A DNA stretch of 64,000 bases from Xenorhabdus miraniensis (GCF_002632615.1 NZ_NITZ01000005.1:62001-126000), one strand, 5' to 3'; counted from the stretch's first letter, positions 9,898 to 19,818 are shown. Translations and numbers: made by a program. The notes: generated from the letters alone by a model not told the origin.

Positions 9898-10483
9898 TAT
9901 TTTCTTCAGTTCCTGCTGCACAACTTAAGTTGCATTCTTTGATGAGACTTAAGCCATTGTTAGTGACCTTAACGCATACATATAGTTCGTCAGGAGAAGA
10001 ACGCCAGAACTCATAAAAAGAGGGTTTTTCAGGTATGGGAACGGGAAATGAAATACGCCATTTCTTACCGTTCAGTTGCTTATATTCAGCAATAATTCCA
10101 ATGTAATTGGCCTCCGGCAGATTTTTTTCCAATAAGCAATGTTCAGGTTGGAAAGGGCGTATAAAAAATTGATCTTCATTAACCATTTTATCGCCTAATG
10201 TATCCTGAACTTTATCTTGTAAGGCAAAGAAATCAGCAGACATAAATTCTTCTTTCGATTTCAATAAAAAAAGATGTATTTTCAATGGGGCTGAATTATT
10301 GACGTTAGATGTAGTCGTAAAAATTATTTTATAAGGGGGTAATTTGGTTTTTTTTTCTTGCGATGAACAACCTGCTATGGTTATAAGAAATATTAACGGG
10401 AATATACCCTTAAATAACCATCCGATTAGGCTAATCCTATTTATTATTGTGATTTTTTTTCTTAGTAAAAAGGATAGGGTCAT
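9890..10483 (-). CDS. tssJ: T6SS outer-membrane lipoprotein TssJ
   Basis: The 197-aa protein has an N-terminal hydrophobic stretch ending in a lipobox (LITIAGCSS, lipidated Cys at residue 39), then a small beta-rich periplasmic domain with NSAPLKIHLFLLKSKEEFMSADFFAL, typical of TssJ/SciN. It anchors the TssM/L complex to the outer membrane. The signal region is longer than usual (38 residues) because of a polar leader MTLSFLLRKKITIINR; a later start is possible but no better ATG is available. It is 39 bases downstream of the DUF4150 gene and overlaps tssK. Confidence 0.9.
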   Translation of the reverse strand: MTLSFLLRKKITIINRISLIGWLFKGIFPLIFLITIAGCSSQEKKTKLPPYKIIFTTTSNVNNSAPLKIHLFLLKSKEEFMSADFFALQDKVQDTLGDKMVNEDQFFIRPFQPEHCLLEKNLPEANYIGIIAEYKQLNGKKWRISFPVPIPEKPSFYEFWRSSPDELYVCVKVTNNGLSLIKECNLSCAAGTEENNE

Positions 10484-10522
10484 AATACCCGCCAGGATAT
10501 ATCTCGATATAATTTGTAAATA

Positions 10523-10915
10523 CTAAGCGGCGCTGATAAGAACTTTTGTCTGACTGGGTACAATACGGGAACCCATTGCATTAGTTGAATTCTGCATGCT
10601 GGAACTCGACAACCGTGTTACGGGTGTGCCTTTGATCAAGACAGAGTTAGCTCCCATGACATGGCGGGATGGTCCCATTACAGTACCGGAAGCGACGCCA
10701 AGACTAACACCGGGGTTATCTCCGGTTGTCATGGGAATGGTTGTGGCTAAATTATGCGCCGGACCACCCATCAATAGAATATTGAGTGCGTTACTGATGG
10801 CGGTTGCGCCTTGCGCCATATTGGGATAAGCCACTGGCACGGTGTAAAACATGGGTGTTAAACAGACATCAGGAATCGCCATATCCATTCCACCACTTTG
10901 CGTATTGGCAAACAT
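10523..10915 (-). CDS. PAAR-like DUF4150 spike-tip protein
   Basis: The 130-aa protein matches the DUF4150 (PAAR-like) family in its N-terminal IPDVCLTPMFYTVPVAYPN, the central Gly-rich MTTGDNPGVSLGVASGTVMGPSR and the later GANSVLIKGTPVTRLSS. Such proteins cap the VgrG spike and carry effectors. This one ends soon after the tip domain, so no toxic C-terminal extension is attached; an effector would have to bind non-covalently or be encoded elsewhere. DUF4150 genes commonly sit beside DUF2169 and DUF3540 genes, as here. A GGAAGAG ribosome site precedes the ATG. Confidence 0.87.
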   Translation of the reverse strand: MFANTQSGGMDMAIPDVCLTPMFYTVPVAYPNMAQGATAISNALNILLMGGPAHNLATTIPMTTGDNPGVSLGVASGTVMGPSRHVMGANSVLIKGTPVTRLSSSSMQNSTNAMGSRIVPSQTKVLISAA

Positions 10916-10927
10916 AATCTCTTCCCC

Positions 10928-11560
10928 TTAGCCGATATGAATTTGTTCAGCGTCAATTTTGGTGATAGCTTTGGCGGACACGATTGTGCTTTGAGCATGT
11001 AACCGGGCATAATTTTCAGCCTGTATATCCAGTTGACCGGCATGAACTTTTTCTGTTTGTGTTGTATGACGAAATAGCCGATGACTCAGTTGTGTTACCG
11101 TTTGCCAGAGAGATTCAAACTGGTTGCCAACCAAACGCGTGATTGAGATCCATGCAGACAATGATTTCCCACTGTATTGCATTTCATCGATATGGCAGTT
11201 TCCGCTGTTGGCTGTGATATTTAACCCATTGCTATTCATATTTAAATTGCCGTGGGACGTGATAGTAAGGTCGCCGGGAACACTGATTTCAGAAAGTTGC
11301 TGTTGCTCCTCACGTTCTAATATGGCTAATATCCAGAGCTGATCATCGATTTTTGTAATTAAAACGGTATCTCCCAGATGGGGTGCCAATAGACAACTGG
11401 CTGCCCGCCGACAATGCCAGCCCCGGTTATTTTTGCTCTCTGCCATAAAGCTGCCGTCCCGGAGAATACAGATGATCTGTCCGGTAATTTGTTGTAATGG
11501 CTCGGTAGTCAGGGAGGAAGTAAAGGCATATGAGGAAAGTGCATGAGAATGTTTCGTCAT
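10928..11560 (-). CDS. DUF3540 T6SS accessory protein
   Basis: This 210-aa protein resembles the DUF3540 family, found almost only next to DUF2169, DUF4150 and vgrG genes. An N-terminal domain (about 20-95: GQIICILRDGSFMAES, LLAPHLGDTVLI, WILAILERE) looks like a small beta-barrel similar to the gp5/OB fold. The rest (about 100-210) is a repetitive beta-rich stretch with LTITSHGNLNMNSNGLNI and LDIQAENYARLHAQ, like the C-terminal needle of VgrG. By that resemblance it may join the spike or shield cargo; this is inference. AGGAGA lies ahead of the start, and the gene is 12 bases before the DUF4150 gene. Confidence 0.8.
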   Translation of the reverse strand: MTKHSHALSSYAFTSSLTTEPLQQITGQIICILRDGSFMAESKNNRGWHCRRAASCLLAPHLGDTVLITKIDDQLWILAILEREEQQQLSEISVPGDLTITSHGNLNMNSNGLNITANSGNCHIDEMQYSGKSLSAWISITRLVGNQFESLWQTVTQLSHRLFRHTTQTEKVHAGQLDIQAENYARLHAQSTIVSAKAITKIDAEQIHIG

Positions 11561-11574
11561 TTTGATTCTCCTGA

Positions 11575-12657
11575 TTAAATCTTATTATGTTGCATATTAT
11601 TGTGCTGCATACTCCACTCTTCAGCAGCGAATAGCTCAGGATCATTTTCCAATATGCCCTGACGGTCTGAAAATAAAGCGCCAACTTGTTGAGCACGATG
11701 AAAAAGTGTTCTCATGAAGTGAGCTGTGCGGAAATCACTGTTGTTGACGTTTGCATAGGAAAGATCTGTATAAGTCATATCACAACCCGTAAATTGTGAA
11801 TTTACTGCATGCACTTTGTGCATTATTGCCAATGGAAGCTTACTGTACCGAAAATCGGCAGACTCAAGGCATGCACCGATAAAAATGGCTTGTTCAAACA
11901 AGCTGTTTTTGCAACAGGCCCGGGTTAAATCCGCCTCTATAAATAACGCCTGAGCTGCATTGACGTTGGACAGAAGAGCGTCTTGTAAAACAGAGCCTTT
12001 GAAATTGCAGTTAGCCAATATTGCGTGATTGAAATTGACTTTTTCAAGTTGGCTATTTGTGAATTGGCACTCTTTAAATGTCTGTTTATGGAAATTTTGA
12101 TTACGCAGATCACATTCAAAAAAAACAACTTTGGTAAATTCACTGGCCGTAAAATCGACAGTCTGTAAATCCTGGCAAAAAAAAGTCACTCTGAATAAAT
12201 GGCCGTGGCCGAATTTTGTTTGATTCACGGGGGAATCAAGAAATATAACTTGATCAAAATTGCTGTGGCTGAAGTCAGCATATTGCAGTGAACAGGATGA
12301 AAACTGAGTGTCGTTTAGTTTTGTTGCCGTAAATTGCGTTTTTTTCAAAACAGATTGATTGAAAGTGTTGTTTATTAATGTGCAGTTATTGAAAGTTGTT
12401 TGCCCGAAATCACACTGTTCAAAAATACTTTGTTCAATTACGGCTGAGTCGAAAGTAGAGCCTTCTGCCCGGCATTGGGTAAAAACGGACTCTTTTATTA
12501 CAGCATGAGAAAAATCAGTACCGGAAAAATCGACTTCTCTAAAAATTCCCCCGGATAAATCACGCCCTGTCAGGGATATGTTCTGCAAATTGGTTTTTTC
12601 AATAATTTCACCCTGTTTGATTTTATCCACTAATTCATCCGCAGTGAGTAAATTCAT
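11575..12657 (-). CDS. Pentapeptide-repeat protein of the T6SS spike cassette
   Basis: Residues about 25-330 of this 360-aa protein are near-continuous A(D/N)FxxxxF/L pentapeptide repeats (for example SGTDFSHAVIKESVF, QADFSHSNFDQVIF-type units), which predict a right-handed quadrilateral beta-helix. The first 20 residues (MNLLTADELVDKIKQGE) form a short non-repeat cap. No signal peptide or membrane helix is seen. Its start codon overlaps the stop of the upstream DUF2169/pentapeptide gene by four bases (ATGA), so the two are co-translated. Pentapeptide proteins commonly accompany DUF2169/DUF3540/DUF4150 genes and are thought to assist effector loading; the precise role here is unknown. Confidence 0.85.
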   Translation of the reverse strand: MNLLTADELVDKIKQGEIIEKTNLQNISLTGRDLSGGIFREVDFSGTDFSHAVIKESVFTQCRAEGSTFDSAVIEQSIFEQCDFGQTTFNNCTLINNTFNQSVLKKTQFTATKLNDTQFSSCSLQYADFSHSNFDQVIFLDSPVNQTKFGHGHLFRVTFFCQDLQTVDFTASEFTKVVFFECDLRNQNFHKQTFKECQFTNSQLEKVNFNHAILANCNFKGSVLQDALLSNVNAAQALFIEADLTRACCKNSLFEQAIFIGACLESADFRYSKLPLAIMHKVHAVNSQFTGCDMTYTDLSYANVNNSDFRTAHFMRTLFHRAQQVGALFSDRQGILENDPELFAAEEWSMQHNNMQHNKI

Positions 12658-15248
12658 ATCACATCCTTATTCCGCTTGGGCAATGTTTTGATGTGTTTAA
12701 TGTAAGCATTCTCAATTGAAGTTGACTCGCTGATAATTGACTGGGACATATCAGCACGGAATAGATTAGCCTCCCGTAAATCGGTGTTGTTGAAGCTGCA
12801 TTTCTGCATTAACGTACTCATCAGATTGGCATTATTTAATAGGGCGCCTCGAAAATCAGTTCTGATAAATATGCTTTTCATGGCATTGAGATACTGCATA
12901 TCCGCTGATTGGCAGTTAGCTTCACTTAGGTCACTGTTATTTAAGGTTGTGGCATAGAACTTGGCATGAGCCAGAGGCATTTGGCGCAAGTTGCATTCCG
13001 TCAATGTCGCATGGCTGAAATCAGCCTGATTCAGTTCACTGTCCATGGCAAATGCGCAGGTCAATAAGTTCGCTGAACGAAATTGGCTCCCGTTTGCTTT
13101 AGTTTCTACCCATGAACAACTTTCCAGTTCCGCATGATCGAAAACGGCTTGTGTCAGCTCACAATTAATAAATGAGACTTTATTCAAGTGTGCGTGATTG
13201 AATTTAAGTGCCGGTAGTTCAAGTTCCATCAATATGCAGTCTTTCCATTGTGAATATTGGAAGTCGCAATGGGTAATAAAGATTTTTTGCAGAAGCAGAC
13301 CTGTAAATACAACATGGTTAAAGCGGCAATGATCAAATCGGGTTTCTTGCAGTTGTGTCCCATTAAAGCTTGCAGAAGAAAAATCACTCTGTTCACATTT
13401 AGCCAGAGCCAGGCTGGCCTTATCTAATTTGGTTCCGCGTAATGAAGCGTTGCAAATTTCTGTTCTGGCCAGCACAGTTTCGCTGAAATTAGCTTCATCC
13501 AGCTGACAATGATTTAAACAGGCACTTTCCAGCAGAGCCTGAGTGAAGTTGGCTCCCCGCAGATCCAGATCTGACAAATCAGCGCCAGTGAAATCCATGC
13601 CACTGAAATCTCCTCCTTCCAGCATGATTTTTTGCACTCGTTTCCGAATAATCTGTGACAGGTTACCCGTTAAACGCAGAGCCGGAGCTTGTGTTTGTAC
13701 TGAAGATAAGTACATTGCATGTATTGATTTTTCCATTTGAGCCAGCTCATTATCACTGAGCTGCATTTCTTGTTGCTGCTGGCGTAATGTATCCCGCATT
13801 CGATGCAGATTTTCCGGCCCTCTGTGCTGAGGTTTTGTCGTTGATTCATCGACATCAATGCCTTGCTGTTTAGCCTGAGCAATGGCCTCAGCCTGTTTCA
13901 ACTCCATTTCAGCCTGTTTTCTGGCGGCATCTTGTTCAGTTTTTTCTACAAATTCGGGTAGTTCATCCAGTCTGGGAAGTGAGATGGGGGTACTTTCAAC
14001 GTTGAACAGGGTATTAATATCCTGACCATATTCAGCCATCCGCTCTTTTTGCTGCTCACGCAGACGTTTTTCACGATTCTGAAAATTCTGTTGCAGTGGA
14101 GAAGGAGGATCATTTTGAGGTTGTTCTGTATCCAGCCACGAGCCGATAATTTCTTCAGGAATAAGATCTTTTTCCCGGAAAGTATATAGCGCCCCTTTTT
14201 CCTTATCCATGCGTTGCTCAAGAACGTGTAAATAATGACTCTCTGGACGGGGATGATCATTTAATTCCAGTGCAGATATCATTTGTAAAACATCTTTGGC
14301 ATCATCTTCATTGATTTCTGCACTGCCATGCCAAATCAGGATCATTTGCTCCAAGTGAGGAAAGAACCATATTGTCGTTTTGCGCATGATGACTTCTTCA
14401 ACAATTTCTTCATCAAGGCGTAATCGTTTTATAAAACAGCGCGCGTTCCATGATGGCAAAATTCCTTCCTGCACCGGTTTTTCTGGATTCATGTTCCAAA
14501 TGCGCCATTGCGCCTGTTCCGGCAGGGCACTATTTTCTGTCCACCATTGATCTTCGGGAGCGGCATTAAATAATCGCCAATCGATATCATGGGAAAATCC
14601 GGGAAATTCGTTTTCTAACCATTCCTTATCGTATTGTTTTCCGATGCGGCTAAAACGACGCGGCCATGTAAAATCTAACGGGCAAAAACTTGCCGGAGCA
14701 GGAAGTTCTTTCTGTGATGTTAATTGCTGTTGTGACATCAAACGGTTATGCAGCGCTTCAATATTGGGTAAACGGTGAACCTTTATCCCGTCTTCCCGTT
14801 CTTCTGGATTCAAACCGATACCGTGTGGATTTTCTTCATAACTTTTTCCGCCAAAAGCCCGGCTCCAATCCAGGCGCATCTGTGCAAAAGCACGGGGTTT
14901 TGAAGGCTTATCATCTATCCAGTAGCGATCACCGAAAACCGCTAATGTTTTTTCCAACTGCCCGATTTGAATACGTGCAGTACAAGCCGTTTTATCTGTC
15001 TGATGGTGTGTGTAGGCATATCCTGTCGCTAAAAATTCAGCACGGGATTTAGGCATAGCTAAATCAACAATCCCATTGCAAGTTTTCAGCTCATTTTCTG
15101 CCAGTTGCCAAAGCTCTGGTTCTGGGCGCAGGCGTGGGGCAGAACCCATATCAGCCAATGCCATAATAGAGATACCCAGATGATTTTTTTGCAGCCAGCG
15201 GTAAGGCCGATAAAGGACACTTAATCGTAGGGGTTTAATGATTTTCAT
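12654..15248 (-). CDS. DUF2169 adaptor fused to pentapeptide repeats
   Basis: The 864-aa protein has a DUF2169 domain in the first roughly 330 residues (LRLSVLYRPYRW, LAVFGDRYW, FAQMRLDWSRAFGGKSYEENPHGIG, FCPLDFTWPRRFSRIG). A charged, Gln-rich coiled-coil-like linker follows (about 385-520, QQKERMAEYG, AEAIAQAKQQ), then pentapeptide repeats to the end (about 550-855). DUF2169 proteins are regarded as adaptor/chaperones for effectors carried by DUF4150 tips. The fusion to a long beta-helix, next to a separate pentapeptide gene, suggests the two act together. It starts 49 bases after vgrG and overlaps the next gene by four bases. No signal peptide. Confidence 0.87.
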   Translation of the reverse strand: MKIIKPLRLSVLYRPYRWLQKNHLGISIMALADMGSAPRLRPEPELWQLAENELKTCNGIVDLAMPKSRAEFLATGYAYTHHQTDKTACTARIQIGQLEKTLAVFGDRYWIDDKPSKPRAFAQMRLDWSRAFGGKSYEENPHGIGLNPEEREDGIKVHRLPNIEALHNRLMSQQQLTSQKELPAPASFCPLDFTWPRRFSRIGKQYDKEWLENEFPGFSHDIDWRLFNAAPEDQWWTENSALPEQAQWRIWNMNPEKPVQEGILPSWNARCFIKRLRLDEEIVEEVIMRKTTIWFFPHLEQMILIWHGSAEINEDDAKDVLQMISALELNDHPRPESHYLHVLEQRMDKEKGALYTFREKDLIPEEIIGSWLDTEQPQNDPPSPLQQNFQNREKRLREQQKERMAEYGQDINTLFNVESTPISLPRLDELPEFVEKTEQDAARKQAEMELKQAEAIAQAKQQGIDVDESTTKPQHRGPENLHRMRDTLRQQQQEMQLSDNELAQMEKSIHAMYLSSVQTQAPALRLTGNLSQIIRKRVQKIMLEGGDFSGMDFTGADLSDLDLRGANFTQALLESACLNHCQLDEANFSETVLARTEICNASLRGTKLDKASLALAKCEQSDFSSASFNGTQLQETRFDHCRFNHVVFTGLLLQKIFITHCDFQYSQWKDCILMELELPALKFNHAHLNKVSFINCELTQAVFDHAELESCSWVETKANGSQFRSANLLTCAFAMDSELNQADFSHATLTECNLRQMPLAHAKFYATTLNNSDLSEANCQSADMQYLNAMKSIFIRTDFRGALLNNANLMSTLMQKCSFNNTDLREANLFRADMSQSIISESTSIENAYIKHIKTLPKRNKDVI

Positions 15249-15297
15249 TGGAATACTGACAGATATTTAGTTGTTCGGAAAAAACACCAGAAACGCT

Positions 15298-17454
15298 TCA
15301 GGATATTATGTGCAATCGGCAATTGATAATATGGCAAGAGGATTTATTAAGTGCAAATTTTGATTCATCCAATTTCATTTCAGACTTTGAAAGCGCTATA
15401 CCTGTTTTATCCAAAGAGGTTTTTTTGTTAGTGATAGAAGTAGTGGTGTACGAAATATTTGTATCAGTTAGACTAGTATTAATTTTAGTGTGAGAAGCGG
15501 ATATTAAGGTCTTACTTATATTGAATGCTGTGAAAGCGAAAGAAAGGGTTTTAGCTGAGAAAAAAGAATAAGGCGTGTCAATTTTTACTTTGGTATCACT
15601 TTTTATCGTAATGAGGTTGGGGCTTGTGATCGTTGTTGTTCCTGTAATATCCTGTACCCAATTTCCATTAATTTTTGCGCTTAAATTTCCTGTAAGTTTG
15701 TACGTATCCCCTCCATCGATCGCTGTTTTTCGCCCATTCTTGATGGTCTCTTTCTGGCCTTTTTTGATAGTCAGTGTATCTTTACCTTCAATAGTCGTTT
15801 CATGGTTTGTTTTATAAGTAAAATGGGCATCACCTTTTACGGTATCTTTTTGTTGTTTTTTTATTTCAGTAGTGCGATTTCCATCAATAGTGACTTTTTT
15901 ATCTTTTTCCACCGAAATATTCATATTACGTTCTGCGTGTAGATCAAATAATTCTTTATAGGGTTCGTCATCTAAATAGAGGTAATTGGCCTGGTCATGT
16001 TTACCTCCTTTCGTATTTGACATAATACCTATGCGGGTTTGATGTTTGGGTAGTTCCCATGGAGGCATATTTTCATTGTTATAAGTACTGCCGATGACTA
16101 AAGGCTTATCAGGGTCACCATTGACGAAGCTGATAACAACTTCTTCACCCACGCGCGGAATGTATACGTTACCATAGCGCCAGCCAGCACAATAGCTTGC
16201 AACACGTATCCAGCAAGAGCGGGTATCATCATTTTTGTCATCTCTGTCCCAACGGAATTTCACTTTTATCCGGCCGTAATTGTCAGTCCATATTTTTTTA
16301 CCCTTTGGGCCTGTGACAACGGCGGTTTCAAGGCCCGTTACTTTTGGCCATGGTGTCACCGCCGAAGGTTTCCAAGGAGTGCTAGCCGGGATAGCATCAA
16401 ATTGAATGGTATTTTTATCTTTACCAGAGGAATATTGAGCCTGGTTAGATAGGTAAGGCGCTTCATAAAGAAAGTAGTGTGCACCTGTGATTAGGTAGTC
16501 ACTGTGGTCATCACCATTGATATCATTGGGTAACAATAGGGTGAAAGTATGTCCCGGCGCTATTCCCAATACATTTCCTTTTCCATTAATCAGCTCGCTT
16601 TTTGCTTCAGCGGCCTGCTGGAGCACGCGTGCATAAAATTCCCCTTGATCGTATTCGACATAACGTCCGGGCCAAATGAATATCTCTGTGTCATCAGGGG
16701 AACTGGCCGGGGTCTGAGTGGCGGTATATAATTTAGCTCGTGGTTTACGGAAATTGTAGTCATCAATACTATAGGTATTGGGTATAGTGATGCTACTGAC
16801 ATTCCAGTTATAGATATATTCTGAATCTGGTGAGTATTTTTTTGTTAGGTTTCCCGCATTGACATATTTAATTGATTCATATCCCGGCATGGGCTGATGT
16901 GACTGGGGGGAATCAATCAGGATCATAGTATGGCTTCCCATATTATGTTCGAAATAGTAATAAATTCCTTCATTCTCCATCAGTCGATGAATAAAATCGA
17001 AATCAGTTTCATTATGTTTAACGCAATATTCCCATGTGCGGTATTTTTCTACCAGTTGATTTTCAAAAATAACTCCTGCTTTATTCAGTACTTCTGTAAG
17101 AATATCGGGTACATTTTTATTTTGCCAAATACTATAACCAAGCCTTTGTTTTAATTCCCATAATCTAGGTCGTACTGTGGCAGTATATAAATAGAGACCT
17201 TCATCATCTTTATAGAATGGAGCATAGGATATCTTTTCTATATAACCATTTAAATATCTTGTCGGCGCTGACTTGTTTTTTATTTCTACGGTTAGCATGG
17301 TATTATGTAGAGATATCGGATCCGATAATCTCTTTTTACTCAATAGCTGAACTTCAAACTCGTAAGCTTCTGATAATCTTTCTACTCCTACAAGGGATTT
17401 GAAATATAAAGATTTTTCAGGTAGTGAAGTATACGCAATAAAATGTCTGTCCAT
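15298..17454 (-). CDS. vgrG: T6SS spike protein VgrG (TssI)
   Basis: The 718-aa protein has the phage gp27-like N-terminal part (YTSLPEKSLYFKSLVGVE, NETDFDFIHRLMENEGIYYYF), the gp5-like OB domain (DNYGRIKVKFRWDRD, SCWIRVA, NVYIPRVGEEVVISFVNGDPDKPLVIGS) and a repeat-rich needle. After about residue 600 the sequence becomes a low-complexity Ser/Thr/Lys/Ile stretch (TKINTSLTDTNISYTTTS) ending in SCHIINCRLHIIS. This is longer than a core VgrG but is not a recognisable toxin domain. AAGGA lies seven bases before the ATG. It is the first gene of the minus-strand cassette, preceded by a 769-bp gene-free region. Confidence 0.95.
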   Translation of the reverse strand: MDRHFIAYTSLPEKSLYFKSLVGVERLSEAYEFEVQLLSKKRLSDPISLHNTMLTVEIKNKSAPTRYLNGYIEKISYAPFYKDDEGLYLYTATVRPRLWELKQRLGYSIWQNKNVPDILTEVLNKAGVIFENQLVEKYRTWEYCVKHNETDFDFIHRLMENEGIYYYFEHNMGSHTMILIDSPQSHQPMPGYESIKYVNAGNLTKKYSPDSEYIYNWNVSSITIPNTYSIDDYNFRKPRAKLYTATQTPASSPDDTEIFIWPGRYVEYDQGEFYARVLQQAAEAKSELINGKGNVLGIAPGHTFTLLLPNDINGDDHSDYLITGAHYFLYEAPYLSNQAQYSSGKDKNTIQFDAIPASTPWKPSAVTPWPKVTGLETAVVTGPKGKKIWTDNYGRIKVKFRWDRDDKNDDTRSCWIRVASYCAGWRYGNVYIPRVGEEVVISFVNGDPDKPLVIGSTYNNENMPPWELPKHQTRIGIMSNTKGGKHDQANYLYLDDEPYKELFDLHAERNMNISVEKDKKVTIDGNRTTEIKKQQKDTVKGDAHFTYKTNHETTIEGKDTLTIKKGQKETIKNGRKTAIDGGDTYKLTGNLSAKINGNWVQDITGTTTITSPNLITIKSDTKVKIDTPYSFFSAKTLSFAFTAFNISKTLISASHTKINTSLTDTNISYTTTSITNKKTSLDKTGIALSKSEMKLDESKFALNKSSCHIINCRLHIIS

Positions 17455-18223
17455 AAAATTTCCTTGCTCGCGTTTATAGCTACCGCATATCCCTTGTGAA
17501 CCAAGGAATATACAGTGATTGGATTGATGTATGGAGGTAGTTTCTCTGACTATGAGTTAAGCATAATGTTTACTATTTGCAATTATTGATGCCTCTTCGT
17601 TTATAAACCATATAATTTTATTTTTATAGTTTCATGGTATGGTTATGTATGTATTTATTAAATAAGATTTTTTAAAATAAAAAGATCCCCTCAAGGAAAG
17701 TGACATCGTAAGCGAGTTTTCCAAACTATGAGATTTGCAATATTAATATATAACTATTTAATATTTAATTATTTTATTGAAGAAGGGTAACTGAATGGGA
17801 AAAGTCATAATCTTCTACAAAATGAATGTTTCTGAGTCGGTTAACACGGTGTTCAGCAAAAATATTTTTAAAAATAAATAGTTGACCGAAATTTAAAGTT
17901 TATTTTTTTTAATGTGTTTGTCGTGTTTTCTGAAGGTAACTATAAATTTATTCTTATGATGGTAAGTGTCGGCACTAAGAAACTTGGTGTTCGGTAGAAT
18001 GAGACTAACTGGGTGGTGTATAAGCGAAAACTCTGAGTCGTCCCTGATTATCAAAACAAAATAACATCTTGTAAAATCATTTAGTTATATGTAGATTGTT
18101 TAAACTCTTTTCAGCTCTGAGATGAATGAAAATCATTTAATATTCAGCTATATTGATCTTATCATCCTAATAGCTTTATACATTTTATGCTCATTTCATA
18201 AAAATCAATTTTAGAATAATATC
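17455..18223. other. Gene-free spacer between vgrG and murJ (769 bp)
   Basis: This AT-rich stretch separates the divergent vgrG cassette and murJ and must hold both promoters. I see no ORF with a ribosome site and no tRNA. Near vgrG an imperfect inverted repeat (cccttgtgaaccaagg, about 17491-17506) is visible. About 17960-18055 is less AT-rich than its surroundings and could be a remnant or an RNA, but I cannot assign it. I found no convincing sigma-54 signature for the T6SS. Confidence 0.5.
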
Positions 18224-19762
18224 ATGAACTTACTAAAATCACTGGCAGCGGTTAGCTCAATGACGATGTTTTCTCGCGTTCTGGGCTTTATTCGTGATGC
18301 CATCATTGCCCGTATATTTGGAGCCGGCGTGGCAACGGATGCTTTTTTCGTTGCTTTCAAGCTTCCTAACTTGTTGCGGCGTATTTTTGCCGAGGGTGCT
18401 TTTTCACAGGCATTTGTTCCTATTCTTGCTGAATATAAAAATCAGCAGGGTGATGAGGCAACCCGTACATTTATTGCATATGTGTCGGGAATGTTGACAC
18501 TGATTTTGGCGATAGTCACGGTGATAGGTGTGATTGCCGCTCCTTGGGTTATTTATGTGACGGCCCCCGGTTTTGCTGATACGCCGGATAAGTTTGTTTT
18601 AACCCGTGATCTGCTGAGAATTACCTTTCCCTACATCTTCCTGATATCGTTGGTTTCTTTGGCAGGGGCGATCCTTAATACATGGAATCGCTTTTCTGTG
18701 CCGGCGTTTGCGCCTACGTTGCTGAATATCAGTATGATCGTCTTTTCACTGTTTGTGGCACCTTACTGTAATCCGCCTGTGATGGCATTGGGGTGGGCGG
18801 TTATTGCTGGTGGTATTTTGCAATTGGCCTACCAGCTTCCTCATCTGAAAAAAATCGGCATGCTGGTATTACCCAGAGTTTCTTTCCGTGATAGTGGCGT
18901 ATGGCGTGTTATCCGCCAGATGGGGCCGGCTATTTTAGGTGTTTCAGTCAGCCAGATTTCATTAATCATCAACACTATTTTTGCTTCATTTCTGGTTTCA
19001 GGCTCCGTTTCGTGGATGTATTACGCAGATCGTTTAATGGAATTACCTTCCGGGGTATTGGGGGTCGCGCTGGGGACGATCTTATTGCCTTCATTGGCGA
19101 AAAGTTTCTCCAGTGGCAATCATGAAGAATATCGGAAATTAATGGATTGGGGGCTGCGTCTCTGCTTCTTGCTGGCCTTACCTTGTGCGGTGGCATTGGG
19201 CATTCTGGCGGAGCCATTGACGGTATCACTTTTTCAATACGGCAATTTTTCTGCCTTTGATGCAGAAATGACGCAACGGGCATTGATCGCCTATTGCTTT
19301 GGTTTAATGGGATTGATTGTGGTTAAAGTTCTGGCACCGGGTTTCTATTCTCGTCAGGATATAAAAACACCGGTCAAGATTGCCATTGCAACTCTGATCT
19401 TAACTCAGTTGATGAACCTGGCTTTTATTGGCCCGTTGAAACATGCAGGATTAGCACTCTCTATTGGTTTGGCTGCGTGTTTCAACGCAAGTATGCTCTA
19501 TTGGCAACTACGCAAGCGTGAGATCTTCAAGCCATTGGCAGGATGGGGCGTATTTCTGCTGAAACTGGCGGTGGCAATTGCAGTAATGGTTGGGGTATTG
19601 CTGACAATATTGTGGTTTATGCCGGCTTGGGAGCAGGGCAATATGGCATTACGCCTGCTGCGATTGATGGGGGTTGTGATTGCCGGGGCGGGTAGTTATT
19701 TTGCAGCACTGGCACTAATGGGATTCAGGTTGAAAGATTTTGCCCATCGTGGATTGCAATGA
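18224..19762 (+). CDS. murJ: Lipid II flippase MurJ (MviN)
   Basis: The 512-aa protein is hydrophobic throughout, with about 14 membrane helices, and starts [25 protein letters not shown], the conserved MurJ opening. The segment [26 protein letters not shown] is nearly invariant in the family and lines the central cavity. MurJ moves the peptidoglycan precursor lipid II across the inner membrane and is essential. The ATG has no obvious ribosome site (AGAATAATATC upstream), so translation start strength is uncertain although the start itself is conserved. It is followed by an intrinsic terminator. Confidence 0.97.
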   Translation: MNLLKSLAAVSSMTMFSRVLGFIRDAIIARIFGAGVATDAFFVAFKLPNLLRRIFAEGAFSQAFVPILAEYKNQQGDEATRTFIAYVSGMLTLILAIVTVIGVIAAPWVIYVTAPGFADTPDKFVLTRDLLRITFPYIFLISLVSLAGAILNTWNRFSVPAFAPTLLNISMIVFSLFVAPYCNPPVMALGWAVIAGGILQLAYQLPHLKKIGMLVLPRVSFRDSGVWRVIRQMGPAILGVSVSQISLIINTIFASFLVSGSVSWMYYADRLMELPSGVLGVALGTILLPSLAKSFSSGNHEEYRKLMDWGLRLCFLLALPCAVALGILAEPLTVSLFQYGNFSAFDAEMTQRALIAYCFGLMGLIVVKVLAPGFYSRQDIKTPVKIAIATLILTQLMNLAFIGPLKHAGLALSIGLAACFNASMLYWQLRKREIFKPLAGWGVFLLKLAVAIAVMVGVLLTILWFMPAWEQGNMALRLLRLMGVVIAGAGSYFAALALMGFRLKDFAHRGLQ

Positions 19763-19791
19763 ATTTTTTTATTTATCATAAATAAGCTAAT

Positions 19792-19818
19792 AAAAAGCCT
19801 GTTATTAATGGGCTTTTT
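19792..19818 (+). terminator. Intrinsic terminator of murJ
   Basis: A hairpin of aaaaagcc paired with gggcttttt around a short AT-rich loop lies about 30 bases after the murJ stop, with a T-run at its 3' side. Confidence 0.8.

Noticed and set aside
11600..13700. Regularly spaced similar DNA words, CRISPR-like at first sight
   Set aside because: They are codons of pentapeptide repeats in two long intact genes, with no fixed repeat and no spacers.
17455..17700. Sigma-54 promoter for the T6SS cassette
   Set aside because: No GG-N10-GC element in proper context was found on the minus strand upstream of vgrG.
17960..18060. Short coding fragment (VSALRNLVFGRM...) upstream of murJ
   Set aside because: About 30 codons with no ribosome site and no recognisable family; could equally be chance.
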